Source: Volutella citrinella
Lineage: Eukaryota; Ascomycota; Sordariomycetes; Hypocreales; Nectriaceae
Assembly: GCA_034401135.1 (NCBI GenBank)
Contig: JAWZSP010000009.1
Coordinates: forward strand, 2,562,919 to 2,626,918
Reading direction: 5' to 3'
Length of the DNA stretch: 64,000 nt
The notes under the pieces: generated by a model
Told to the model about the DNA's origin: nothing
Databases searched by the model: none
Seen by the model: only the letters and a program-made list of their open reading frames with translations
Program-made: the position numbers and the translations under genes
In this document: positions 53,776-63,203 of the stretch, piece after piece
Numbering within the stretch: the stretch's first letter is position 1
How the letters are laid out: each line of letters begins with the position of its first letter

Positions 53776-54399
53776 ATGCCGGCTCACGCTACAATCCCTT
53801 CTATACCTAGGCGCCGAGGTAGACCAAAATTAGATTTAACCGAAGAACAGCGAGCAGAACGACGACGCGCACTCGAGAGAGCGCGATCCTATCGTCACTA
53901 TCACCAGCAACAAGCACGAGCCATCGCGCCGACCGAGACGCGCGCAGGCATTCACCACAACGCGCCTCACCTACCAGCACTGCCGTCTACCACTGATCCA
54001 GTCATCGGTCTGCATATAGAACCGAATATCTCGATCCCTGTGCCGGCTGAAGAGCCGCCCTCCCCTCGGCCCGTGGCAGAACCACCTCGCGACCAGCAAG
54101 ACGCGCTGCAGCATGGTCGACCCGTCTGGAACCCGGTCGAGAATACAAGGGCGATCCAATCGACACAAGACGACAGTCAAGATCGCAATCGCCTTTTCGA
54201 GAACTCTCGTACCCAACTCGAGATCGTGTCTAAAGGCGGCGATGCAGCAGATGCCGTCGTGCTGGAAAGCCAGGCGAATGCCGACCAAAACAATACTCGA
54301 GACGAGGAGCTGCGGTCACTAACCGATACGGTTGATCAACTGCTTATCAGTCCACACAATGGATCACGTTCGGGTTGGTTAAGCATCGTGCTTATATAA
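53776..54399 (+). CDS. AT-hook N-terminal frame of the subtelomeric element
   Basis: 207 codons from ATG 53776. Near the start lies IPRRRGRPKLDLT, a textbook AT-hook (RGRP core), followed by a strongly basic helix EEQRAERRRALERARSYRHY, so DNA binding is likely. The rest is Pro/Ser/Gln-rich and disordered-looking. The frame ends in TAA at 54397-54399, but it is the same reading frame as the long frame starting at 54424, with eight sense codons between. The mutated copy at 45.1 kb keeps the same TAA, so the stop is old. Either a small intron removes it (possible 54331-54414, weak GTTGAT donor) and the two form one 1.5-kb-residue protein, or they are separate proteins. Function unknown; association with subtelomeric DNA is an inference from the AT-hook. 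Confidence 0.6.
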   Translation: MPAHATIPSIPRRRGRPKLDLTEEQRAERRRALERARSYRHYHQQQARAIAPTETRAGIHHNAPHLPALPSTTDPVIGLHIEPNISIPVPAEEPPSPRPVAEPPRDQQDALQHGRPVWNPVENTRAIQSTQDDSQDRNRLFENSRTQLEIVSKGGDAADAVVLESQANADQNNTRDEELRSLTDTVDQLLISPHNGSRSGWLSIVLI

Positions 54400-54423
54400 G
54401 AAAGGTCCCCACAGGCTGACCCT

Positions 54424-57400
54424 ATGCACATAGACGGAGGCAATCGGTCCCAGGCCTCCAGCAGTAGTGTGGGTGCATTGAGTGACCCAGTACTGGGCTG
54501 GAGCCCGCAGTCGGCGCCTTCGGCTCAAGGAACAGCGCGTTCGGGGGCGAGTGCAGGCACGCAAACGCCTCGGCAGTCCCGCCAGCAGACCGAGCAGCCG
54601 CCGTCGTCGTCAGGTCGGCGGTCGGGGTCCCATACGCTTGATGCCTGGATAAAGCCCTCCCAAAGCTCGCCCACCGCCGCGGCTACCATGGCCCGGGATC
54701 ATCATCAAGGTAGAGAGACGTTGAGCGTGTCTGGGATCATCAGCCCTACGGTCGAACCGGGCGCAGCCAGGCTCAACACAATCGTCAGCTCCAACGCGAC
54801 CAGCCCGAGTATAACAGAACGAAGAAGCGAGGCGGTGGAGGAGCCAATGCCGGAAGATCCTGCTGTACTCTTATTCCGAGAGTGGACCGGCGAGGTAGGC
54901 TGCACGCGCCGGGAGCATGAAGACGGCCACCAGTCGCAGTTGAACAAGGCCACGGAGGCACTCGGGGCGGAACCGAGCTGCGCATCGCTGCTTGATGTAG
55001 CCAAGAGGCTCGAGGGTCGGGTATCTAACAGCAATGGGCGTGAGGATCGGTTGCCAGTCGTCCTCGACCCAGCACAAGACCTCTTACGGCCAGGGTACCG
55101 CAACGCAACGCTGGGGACGGCACCGACACGGCATAGCAGCTCCTGTAAGGCAGCCATGGAGGGGCTTACAGACCATGAGCCGTCGCCGCCCTATCTGTGC
55201 ATGCACTCGCACTACGGCGAGCAGCAGGGCGAGCAGAGCGCTATACAGTCGACGTACGATGTCGACAGCCTCTGCAGCTTCCCCGTGTCGCTCGCGGTCG
55301 CGCAGATGGGGATCCAGTGGTATACACAGCCGCACGTTGTACTGAACCTGGTCGAGAACGTGCACCTCAGCATCCCGGTGCCGGAGTCGGTGCAGGGACC
55401 CGACGGTATTAAGGCGCAGCCCCTGCACAACATACCAAACTACTGCTTCGGGCGCGTGGTCGGCCTCGTCGACACCTTCATCTGGGTCTTCTTCCCCGCG
55501 CTATTCCGAACGCCCGTAACGGAGCCGTACAGCCAGACGGCGATCCGCCGAGACGTCTTTGTGTGCTGGTACGAGGAGGTGGTGATGCCGGCTATGCAGG
55601 CCGCGATCGACGACAACAACATCCTCCAGTACATCCCCAAGACGCACGCGATCGCTACGTCAGACAGCAGCGCACCTCGGGAAGCACTTGCAGCAGGCGA
55701 GGTGAAGCCAGCAGAGCAGGCCGAGATGGAAGACGATTTCGGGGCAGCCGGCAAGAAGAGGAGCCAGCCGGGTGCCGGGAACTCGGGGGCACGGCGCAAG
55801 CACTTCTATATCACCCTGCAGCCGCAATACCTCGACGCTCTGTGGTGCGGGATCCAGTATAGGGCGGCGGCCTACAGTGAGTTTGAGGGTGTGCGGCTGT
55901 ACATGGCCGCAAAGAACACCAAGCTGGCCTGGATGCAGCCGAGGTTAGATGTAATGCTGGAGAAGTGGCAGCGGCACTGGGTCCAGGCCGTGGACGAGAC
56001 ATACCTCAAGCCAGAATCAACCTATATCGACATCGGGCGCCAGTGCACGCCGGCAGAGAAGGGTCCGCAGGGCAGGGTCTTGCTATGGCGGCGATGCTGC
56101 TTGGACAAGGCATGGCGGCGGCGCCTGCAGTGGAGCCGTATACAGGACCGGCGGTGCATCAGCGAGGATGTCAAGGGCCGCAAAGCCCCAATCACGAGGA
56201 CGACGTATCCCTTTGTGACGCTCCGCGACGCTTGGGGCATGACGGTAACGCCGCGACCGGGGAGCTGGGAGATGGAGAACGGGCTCGTGTATAGTCAGTT
56301 CTACGACCTCATCAAGGTGCCGTTCGACGCGGCCAAGCAGTATCCCTTCCAGAACAGGCACACAGAGAGCATGTCGCTTGACCCGTCGTATCTCCGCGAC
56401 CAGAATAACTCGACGAAAGGGATCCACGCACACCAGTCGCGGGTGCAATGCGCATACCGACTCAGCAAGCTACGCATCCATCGGAACATCCCGACCTGCG
56501 CAGATGACCCGCCGATCCAAGAGCTACCCGAGCATCAGTTCACGTACGGCATCCGGTCGGAGGACAGGGTGTCTCTCGCACTGCTGCGGCGTATCACAGA
56601 ACTGTTCCGAGCGGACCCGCCACTAGAACAACCCGAGGGTCTGGGGTCCGAGGGCATCGTGGACAGGCCCTTCTTCTCAATACCGTCTGCTACCATGGCA
56701 CGATTTCTTCGAGCGAGCGTTAATCGGTATTGCTTCCTGTTCGAGCACATCAAGTCCCAGACAGGGTTAAAGTACTCACTTCCCGAGACGATCACCATGG
56801 CCGTGGCGCTCCGCGGACTTCGCTTCAGCTACGACTCGTCATTGATCGGCAGTGAGAGTGTGCTGTGGAGCGACAGGTGGGAGTCAACACGGCGCACTCG
56901 TACGCAAGAGGGGGGCACCGAAGAGACAAAGACGCAGCGGGAAGGTCTGGGTCTGGGCAAAACCTCGAAGCTGCATGGATTTGGCTGGTGGCTGCCGGGG
57001 AAGTTTGACTGGAACATCTGGCGATTCCACTCGGAAGTGGGGGATCGACTGGCCGTCGGAAACGATCTGCTCCGTCAGGACTACAAACGGCAGTGGCAAG
57101 TGCTCAAGGACATCCGGGATGTCCACGTACGTATGTGGCAGGCCCAGAGCTGGGTCGGCCGATTCCAGGTAATGGAGAACGCGGCAGCTAAAAGGGTATG
57201 GCTCGAGTATCTCCATTCGACCGTTATCGAGCTCTTCCAACGCGATGTCTGGCGCGTGGCCCTTAAGAGCACAAAATGGAAGACGGGCTCCGACGTCACA
57301 GATGAGGCCGCCAGTCGCTATCCCGACTCCGATGCGCCCAACCTTTGCTACGATGGACTCTGTGATCTATTCCATGACCGGATGAGCGATACCAGCCACA

Positions 57401-58500
57401 CTTGGCCTCACTTGATTACCGGGAATAAGCTACGATCGACGGAGGTGATGGACTTGTTTCACGATCTGTTCTCCCACAGCAGTTCGCATACAGCCCTAGG
57501 AGAGCGGAAAGGGTGGTATTCACTCCCTTTTCGGATTGCAGCACGGCGCAGTATCGAACTTATCACATTCTACTTTGGTCTCGTAGAGGCCCAACGATGG
57601 TATAAGGACCTCAGTCGATTAGTCTTCCTCACTCACTGGATCTTGCCTTGGCCATCATCTACAGAGCTTATCGGCACCACGAAGGAAAATAAGCAGAAGG
57701 ACTTGAAGCGGCGGCTGATGTGGGCATCGATCATCTATATCGAGCCGACTAGCACGTCTCTGGGTTTTCCCAATCCTACCGTAGCACCGCGTAAGCTCGA
57801 GGACCCAGACGTGCGCATCTCTGTACAAAGCAGCCTTTCACGGGTACTGGCACCTTTATGCCGCCAGCGATTTGGCGGTTCAGGTTGGAAAGACGACGAG
57901 GACAACACAAACAGCCAGTTTCATTGGTCGACGCGCGACTTGCTTTTGAGCTCGAATCAGACAGTGCATATAGACGCATTGCGGCTGGGTCGTGCTGTAG
58001 AGCCGTACAACAATGGCAGCTTGTTTCCCGTCGTCGAAGGTGGCCGACCGCCGCAGCTTCGTCTGGTCAGCGCCATACGCAAGAAGACTCTGGACGAGCT
58101 TGAGGCTGTATTCAACAAGACGCTGGAGGCAGATCAGGCTAGGCGGCAGCGTAAGATCAGCATGGCGCGGTCCAGCCAAGCAGTCTACACGTCTTCCCCC
58201 ACGGCATCCTTCCCGTCTCGCCACTCGGTGGCCGTGGCAAGCGAGTCAACGGTATCTCGAGCTGGATCTACCGGATTTTCACAAGGATCTATTTGTTTGG
58301 AAGAAATTCGAGAACAGCGTCGATTGGTGTTAGAGAAGCTATTAGAGGAGGAGGATGAAGATGCCTCTAATACATCGGACGGGACCGAGGGGACAGCCTT
58401 CACCATACAGACTATGGACAGCACGGGCTCGTGGCGGCCGCAGAAACGGCTAAGGAAGCAAGTCAAGCAGGAACGGGAAGAAAAGAAAAGAAACGCCTGA
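54424..58500 (+). CDS. 1,358-residue protein of the subtelomeric element, family not recognised
   Basis: A continuous 1,358-codon frame with normal codon use. The first 200 residues are Ser/Gln/Pro-rich. Folded-looking parts start near residue 280 (YDVDSLCSFPVSLAVAQMG) and include WVFFPALFRTPVTEPYSQTA, FVCWYEEVVMPAMQAAIDD, HFYITLQPQYLDALWCGIQ, VDETYLKPESTYIDIGRQC and LVYSQFYDLIKVPFDAAK. The C-terminus is acidic, then very basic (RPQKRLRKQVKQEREEKKR), a likely nuclear signal. Scattered Asp/Glu could form a nuclease or transposase centre, but I cannot identify a DDE, HUH, tyrosine-recombinase or helicase motif. A mutated second copy exists in the window (matching the first 200 codons or so). 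It may be the replication or mobility protein of a novel element; this is inference. Confidence 0.7.
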   Translation: MHIDGGNRSQASSSSVGALSDPVLGWSPQSAPSAQGTARSGASAGTQTPRQSRQQTEQPPSSSGRRSGSHTLDAWIKPSQSSPTAAATMARDHHQGRETLSVSGIISPTVEPGAARLNTIVSSNATSPSITERRSEAVEEPMPEDPAVLLFREWTGEVGCTRREHEDGHQSQLNKATEALGAEPSCASLLDVAKRLEGRVSNSNGREDRLPVVLDPAQDLLRPGYRNATLGTAPTRHSSSCKAAMEGLTDHEPSPPYLCMHSHYGEQQGEQSAIQSTYDVDSLCSFPVSLAVAQMGIQWYTQPHVVLNLVENVHLSIPVPESVQGPDGIKAQPLHNIPNYCFGRVVGLVDTFIWVFFPALFRTPVTEPYSQTAIRRDVFVCWYEEVVMPAMQAAIDDNNILQYIPKTHAIATSDSSAPREALAAGEVKPAEQAEMEDDFGAAGKKRSQPGAGNSGARRKHFYITLQPQYLDALWCGIQYRAAAYSEFEGVRLYMAAKNTKLAWMQPRLDVMLEKWQRHWVQAVDETYLKPESTYIDIGRQCTPAEKGPQGRVLLWRRCCLDKAWRRRLQWSRIQDRRCISEDVKGRKAPITRTTYPFVTLRDAWGMTVTPRPGSWEMENGLVYSQFYDLIKVPFDAAKQYPFQNRHTESMSLDPSYLRDQNNSTKGIHAHQSRVQCAYRLSKLRIHRNIPTCADDPPIQELPEHQFTYGIRSEDRVSLALLRRITELFRADPPLEQPEGLGSEGIVDRPFFSIPSATMARFLRASVNRYCFLFEHIKSQTGLKYSLPETITMAVALRGLRFSYDSSLIGSESVLWSDRWESTRRTRTQEGGTEETKTQREGLGLGKTSKLHGFGWWLPGKFDWNIWRFHSEVGDRLAVGNDLLRQDYKRQWQVLKDIRDVHVRMWQAQSWVGRFQVMENAAAKRVWLEYLHSTVIELFQRDVWRVALKSTKWKTGSDVTDEAASRYPDSDAPNLCYDGLCDLFHDRMSDTSHTWPHLITGNKLRSTEVMDLFHDLFSHSSSHTALGERKGWYSLPFRIAARRSIELITFYFGLVEAQRWYKDLSRLVFLTHWILPWPSSTELIGTTKENKQKDLKRRLMWASIIYIEPTSTSLGFPNPTVAPRKLEDPDVRISVQSSLSRVLAPLCRQRFGGSGWKDDEDNTNSQFHWSTRDLLLSSNQTVHIDALRLGRAVEPYNNGSLFPVVEGGRPPQLRLVSAIRKKTLDELEAVFNKTLEADQARRQRKISMARSSQAVYTSSPTASFPSRHSVAVASESTVSRAGSTGFSQGSICLEEIREQRRLVLEKLLEEEDEDASNTSDGTEGTAFTIQTMDSTGSWRPQKRLRKQVKQEREEKKRNA

Positions 58501-59312
58501 ATGCAAACGCGGGGTTCGTATACGTATAGCGAGAGCATGTCCATAGAAACCTCATATCAAAGAGTAGCGTAGATTCAGGCTAGATATCATTTATCTGGCC
58601 GATAATAATCACACATTTGTCAAGTGTGCCTAAAGCCTTTAGGGCTTATCCTCGATGTCGTCTAGAGGCTAGGTGGCCTATCTCAGTTTGGGTGTCCGTA
58701 AGAGCGTTGGCAGCCCGTATACTAGCGTGCTCATCGCAGAAGTTGAGCTGCTTCTTAAGCAGATCGATCGTGGCTAGTATATCGACATCCATAGCATTCT
58801 TCTCCGTCATGATTGGGTTTGAACTTTTTGCTCGAGGTTAAATGGCATAAAAGAGTGTGTCAAGGGTATGTAGGGAGAGTAAAAACAGAAGGGATGGCAT
58901 GAGGGGCGAGACGATTAGGGGGGCAAGAGTTCAAGGGCGGCGGTCAGTGGAACATGTCTCGGAATAGTATTGATGCGGATTCGAAGTTGGCCCTACGCCC
59001 TGCTCTGTAGACACACGATGAGCACGATGAGGATCATATTTACAGAAGGTTGCGCATATATATGAAGTTACAGCTCTATGTCATATGGCGAGGCCCGTAT
59101 ACCCCACAAGAGGATTTGATTGCTGTATCTACAGGGAGTGTACGTCGTTGGCTAGGTGCGTGGCGAGACAGCCAATAATCAGTGCAGTTGGTTGACGTGG
59201 CATCACAAATACCCCGCAGTATCCACCACCGCCTCACTCTTCTCTTCCTCTTTACATCAACAGTCATCAGGTCGCGTACGAAATATAAAAGCCCGAAGTC
59301 TTGACGGTGAGA
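58501..59312. other. Intergenic with one possible small gene
   Basis: Apart from the small minus-strand frame at 58646-58810, no gene or repeat is visible. The last 100 bp before 59313 are the likely promoter and leader of the next gene (AATATAAAAG at 59281). Confidence 0.4.
58646..58810 (-). CDS. Possible 54-residue helical small protein
   Basis: An ATG at 58810 opens a 54-codon frame ending in TAA at 58646. It reads MTEKNAMDVDILATIDLLKK, then QLNFCDEHASIRAANALTD, ending in a basic tail ASRRHRG. The pattern is amphipathic and helix-like, and the start context CATCGACGGAG-type flanks are unremarkable. No family known. It could be a real small protein or the last exon of something larger; kept because it lies alone in an otherwise empty region. 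Confidence 0.3.
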   Translation of the reverse strand: MTEKNAMDVDILATIDLLKKQLNFCDEHASIRAANALTDTQTEIGHLASRRHRG

Positions 59313-60550
59313 ATGAATACATCGGAGTCGAATCTACCAGCAACAACGGGGGCTGCACTGGCTCCATGTTCTCGATGCGGTCCGGAGGACGCTCAACAGA
59401 CGCTACTGATCTGTGCGACATGCCTCACTCGCGATGAATTGACCGAGCCTCATTCAACGGGTCCAAGTGACCAAGATGTCTATCACGCTCTAAAAAGCGT
59501 CTTTAAGAACACCAAGCCGCAACGCGCAAAGGAAAGAAACTTTATCAAGAACAGGATCCAGAGGTGTCAAGGCCAAGAATGTATCCAATTAATGGATCGC
59601 TTCGACGAGGATCTTATCATTGCAAAGGCTAAGCAGCTGATTCTCAATGGTGCATTTCGAGATTCTGAGAAAGCAGCAGAACTAGGGCTGCTGGGTACGC
59701 AGGAGATGGAAAACTCAAGTTCAGGTAAGCGGTACCCGTCTTTACATCGATTTAAAATACCTGACCAGCATTATTAGGAGAACCCTTATTGCCGACTCAT
59801 TTTCTTACAGATCTCTCATACCCAGCACAGCATGCAATTATGTGCAGGCTGCAGGCGGCTCTGGAAAACCTCTGCTATGCTTTTGCACAAGAAAATATGC
59901 AAGAAACGTTACAGGCACGTGGGTGGAAGTGCGCCGAGTTGGTCCAACTTAGTCAATGGGTGGATGAATTCCGGGAAGACCTCACCTATCTTACTGCAAG
60001 AGGCAACACTGATCAGAGGACGCTGGAAGGACTACTCCAGTCAGTGGCCAGAATCCAACCTACTGCGGAGGGGCGTGTTCCTATGTCCTCCAGGAATCTG
60101 CAAGCTCTCCTATCCACGGCCCATGCTTTTTCCGAGCTGCTCGATACCGGGGCACAGCACGCCGATGTGATCAAGAGGCTGTATGATGAAACTCAGATGG
60201 CGTTCACATCCATTGTCGAGAACACACGCACGTTAGAGTCGAAGCTGGATAATGAGCTATCGAAAATTAGTGATAAGAAGTCGGATTTAGAGGATAGGCT
60301 GCTAAGGATTCAGGAGGAGCTGGCGGTTTTAAACAAGGACGAGCGTGCTGCGCTGGCTATGTATATTGCCAAACGCGACGAACATGCTGCTCTTGTAGGG
60401 GAGCGACTTGTTGTGAGCGTTAAGAAAATGAACCTGGTGGGCTATTCCTGCTTGGGGCTCGGAGACTTGGGTCCGGTGGACCTTTTAAGCGAGCCTGGTG
60501 TACGAACCCCAGAGGAGGAGGAGGGAGTAGGAGGAGGAATGGGAAGGTAG
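59313..60550 (+). CDS. Hypothetical protein, Cys-pair N-terminus and coiled coil
   Basis: Exons 59313-59724 and 59778-60550 give 394 residues. The 53-bp intron has a GTAAGC donor and a CTGAC branch 12 nt before its acceptor; an alternative acceptor at 59810 also keeps the frame. The N-terminus has CSRCGPEDAQQTLLICATC, two CxxC pairs that could bind one zinc, as in ribbon or MYND-like fingers. A basic stretch (KNTKPQRAKERNFIKNRIQR) follows. The C-terminal half contains a coiled coil (LESKLDNELSKISDKKSDLE, LLRIQEELAVLNKDE). The tail is Glu/Gly-rich. Family not recognised; proteins of this plan are common in fungal subtelomeres. It lies between the intact element and the RNase H gene; no link is evident. 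Confidence 0.65.
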
Positions 60551-61132
60551 TGGTTCAAGTTACTGCTGTTTTTTTCCATAATGTAAGCACTATAATGATA
60601 CTGGATGGCTGAAAAGTATATATTAGGGCTACCTTAATCCTACCTTTTTACCACATAGCAATGAAGCTACAGTTCTATAGTACTATCAGGCTGTCCTGCG
60701 GCTTGCCGCTTTCACAGCAAATTTAGGCTATAGAGAGACATAATGAACTGGTTATACAGTAGTTGGAACTATCTAAAACCCGGTCTTCGTGCCCTTAGTG
60801 GCATATATAATCGTTTATTGTGGTAATGCATCAGTAGGTCATATGTCAGCTGCTGCATGTTGGGCAGCCTAGTTGGGCAACCTCGTTGGGCAGCCTCGTT
60901 GGGCAGCCTTATTGGCCAGCCTTGTTCGGCCGGCCTTATTCAGCCAACCCCGCCTGTATGACTCTTTTGTTCTTTCTGTATCACCCCGCCTTTTCACCGA
61001 AAGTGGCCACTTTGCATTTTGCTTGTTGCACACAGCCCAGCGCACCCTTTAGTAAGGGTTCCTTCCGCTCGTCAATCGCTCTTCATGTCATTTTTTCCCT
61101 AATTACCTTTGCTCTACATCGGCTGGTTCCTT
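60551..61132. other. Intergenic, repeat-containing RNase H upstream region
   Basis: It includes the 13-bp tandem repeat at 60859-60950. A plus frame running from 60886 is in another phase from the RNase H frame and looks like a shadow, though an upstream exon of the RNase H gene cannot be excluded. Confidence 0.4.
60859..60950. repeat. 13-bp tandem repeat (GTTGGGCAGCCTC)n
   Basis: Seven imperfect units of 13-14 bp, from GTTGGGCAGCCTA to ATTCAGCCAACCCC, decay from left to right. Situated about 180 bp before the RNase H start. Confidence 0.9.
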
Positions 61133-61789
61133 ATGCGAAAGGCACACCGCAAACCGCAGTCACGGAAGGGGCAGCAGAGTCGACTGTTTGATGTTGCTGC
61201 TCTATTTGGAGAGGACGTAACACCTGACGACGTGGAAATCTGTGACGATAAGCTTTGGGTCAACGTGGCATGCGATAATGCAAGCCCTTGTGGGGTTTGT
61301 GATTGTCGAACGTCGCACTTAGACAGCATCGTGATTGCCGTCGACGGCGCTTGCAAGGGCAATGGGACACCACTCGCACGAGCGGCGGTGGGTGTGTTTG
61401 TCGGCGCGGCATCAGCATACAACCAGAGCCGCCTACTACAAAGCAACCCAGCCACGAATCAGATTGCCGAGTTAGAGGCTGGAGTGCTTGGTCTTGAACA
61501 GGCTCTCAACATCCAGAGGAACAGGCTCTCCGATGAATCACTTTCTCAAGTGGTTATCAAGGCAGACTCAGAGTACTTGGTCAAGGGTATGACGGAGTGG
61601 ATCTTTAAGTGGCAGGCCAATGGTTACCGGACTGCAAAGGGGACCCCTGTTGCTAATATGGAATTATTTCGGAAACTCGAGGGGCTAGTGAAGGACTTAG
61701 GGAGTATTGGCGTCGAAGTACTGTTCTGGCATGTAAGACGCTATTATAATAAAGAGGCAGACGAGCTGGCTAATAGAGCTTTTACATAA
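61133..61789 (+). CDS. Stand-alone type 1 RNase H
   Basis: From ATG 61133 the frame gives 218 residues. The RNase H fold is complete: first Asp in SIVIAVDGACKGNG, Glu in NQIAELEAGVLGLEQAL, second Asp in VVIKADSEYLVKG and last Asp in NKEADELANRAF. The handle-like stretch TEWIFKWQANGYRTAKGTPV matches the substrate-binding region of eukaryotic RNase H1. The N-terminal 70 residues are basic, then contain CGVCDC, and have no hybrid-binding domain that I can see. It should cut RNA in RNA-DNA hybrids. Frames upstream in this phase lack ATG, but an upstream exon is possible. Such solitary RNase H genes occur near chromosome ends; whether this one derives from a retroelement or host RNase H1 is open. 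A partial duplicate follows at 61891. Confidence 0.88.
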   Translation: MRKAHRKPQSRKGQQSRLFDVAALFGEDVTPDDVEICDDKLWVNVACDNASPCGVCDCRTSHLDSIVIAVDGACKGNGTPLARAAVGVFVGAASAYNQSRLLQSNPATNQIAELEAGVLGLEQALNIQRNRLSDESLSQVVIKADSEYLVKGMTEWIFKWQANGYRTAKGTPVANMELFRKLEGLVKDLGSIGVEVLFWHVRRYYNKEADELANRAFT

Positions 61790-61890
61790 TAGTTGGCGAG
61801 GAAATTAGGAAGGGGGGTTAAAAAACTTGGCTGGTTAGGGTTATAAGTGCTAGCTGTTCGCCTAGTCTCGCATTAATATGGTTCCGAGAC

Positions 61891-62025
61891 AAATCTCATC
61901 TCGAGAAACTCGATGAGCTGGTGAAGACCTTGAACAGTGTTGGCATCGAAGTCCTGTTCTGGCATGTATTGCGCAAATTCAACGAAAACGCAGACAGGCT
62001 GGCCAAGAGGCAGTCGACTGGTTGA
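61891..62025 (+). pseudogene. C-terminal RNase H fragment (partial duplicate)
   Basis: An open piece reads LEKLDELVKTLNSVGIEVLF, then WHVLRKFNENADRLAKRQ and a TGA. It matches the last 40 residues of the preceding RNase H (KLEGLVKDLGSIGVEVLFWH) with many amino-acid changes not explained by transitions alone. The N-terminal two thirds are missing. So it is a remnant of a diverged paralogue, not a recent copy. Confidence 0.75.
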
Positions 62026-62029
62026 GGGC

Positions 62030-62264
62030 TATCATCAATGAAGTTAAAGTAGTCTCTTGCTGCATTGTGTAGGTCGTTTCGAGTGATATCTCGACGGCTG
62101 ATGGCGCTTGCTATGACTGGAGCCCTCTGATGAATGAGAAGGCGATGGGCTGTGTAAGACTTAGCGGTCGAGATGAGGGTGAGGTCGGAGTATTGGCCGG
62201 TGCTTAGGGCACTGAGAGTGAGTTGATCTAGGGTACACGCGCAGTGGGGAAAAGGGCGGAGCAC
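62030..62264 (-). pseudogene. BTB/POZ domain fragment
   Basis: The minus strand reads LSTGQYSDLTLISTAKSYTA, then HRLLIHQRAPVIASAI, the first strand-helix part of a BTB domain (YSDLTI, H-x-x-L motifs). A later DSPQPVDCLLASL fits the next helices. It has no ATG and runs directly into the RNase H fragment on the other strand, so it is truncated at both ends. Confidence 0.6.
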
Positions 62265-62625
62265 CTCTGGAAAGAAGCGAGCAGCTAGTCCATAGCTAAG
62301 GAGCGTAAGGTGGTAGGAGGAGGAGACTCGGCGCAGGTCACTCTTGGTTCGGATGGAGACGAGTGAAACAGCTCGGGAAAGAGTAGGCGGGCGTCGTAAA
62401 TGGACTCAAAGACGCTTTCCTTCAAGAGGTACTAGAGAGCCTCGACAAGTGTCTAATCGGAGAAATAGAGGACGGAAAGACGATGACGAGTTACAAGGTG
62501 TTGAATGAGTTTAATCTTGCGTATCTTTGCGTTATTTGGCTGGGTAAATACTTGCCGACAAGGGGCAGAGCTATAGACGGCGCGATAATGTGTTCGGTGT
62601 CTTGGTCTAGGGTAGGGTTCACAGG

Positions 62626-63004
62626 TAACCCTAACCCTACACCGAGTGTCAAGGACGGTCAACAGTGAGGGCCTCTCGTTGGCGGAGCCGTTGTTATGCC
62701 GGAGGTCAGTAGTGTAGGGTTAAAAGAAGGCACTGCCTTGTTTCTAGTAAGGTCTAATGTCACCGTGCGTTCCGGACAGCCGACGTAGGGTTACGGACAA
62801 GAAAAGGGAAAGGTGTTTCAATTTATCTACAACAAGGAGTTATTGCGACGGCACCGGGGGTACGTTAAGGCACTGTTACGGCATGGGGTGACGCACACGC
62901 TAGCGAGACCGAGCTGGACTGGCAGGTCCTACGCCCAACCGTACATCTAATCCTACGGGTGACGGTACGGGCAGGCTGAAGGCAAGGAGGTGACCCTAAC
63001 CCTA
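62626..63004 (-). repeat. Two short interstitial telomere-like motifs, inverted
   Basis: TAACCCTAACCCTA at 62626-62639 and ACCCTAACCCTA at 62993-63004 are two-unit telomere matches with the C-rich strand on top, opposite to the terminal array. Confidence 0.7.
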
Positions 63005-63025
63005 GAGCAGCCCCCAGGGGGGCCA

Positions 63026-63203
63026 CTACAACTACAACCCCAACCCTACCTACGACTACGACTACGACTACAACTACGACTACGACTACGACTACAACTA
63101 TAACTACGACTACAACTACAACTACGACTACGACTACAACTACGACTACGACTACAACTACGACTACGACTATAACTACAACAACGACTGCAACTGCGAC
63201 GGC
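63026..63203. repeat. (ACTACR)n array near the telomere
   Basis: About 180 bp of CTACGA/CTACAA units with few interruptions, ending in ACGGCAAG. It has no coding frame of interest. Confidence 0.9.

Larger units (their letters stand above)
53384..58500 (+). mobile_element. Intact subtelomeric element carrying an AT-hook/1,358-residue frame
   Basis: Its left end AAACCCAGGTCAGGGTTAGG is shared with the mutated copy at 44096, which shows it is a repeated unit. It starts exactly where the C-free tract ends. The base composition is balanced and its frames are open, so this copy has not been mutated like the other. The right end is not defined; 58500 is only the end of coding. No terminal repeats or transposase motif were recognised, so calling it mobile rests on the second copy. 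Confidence 0.6.
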
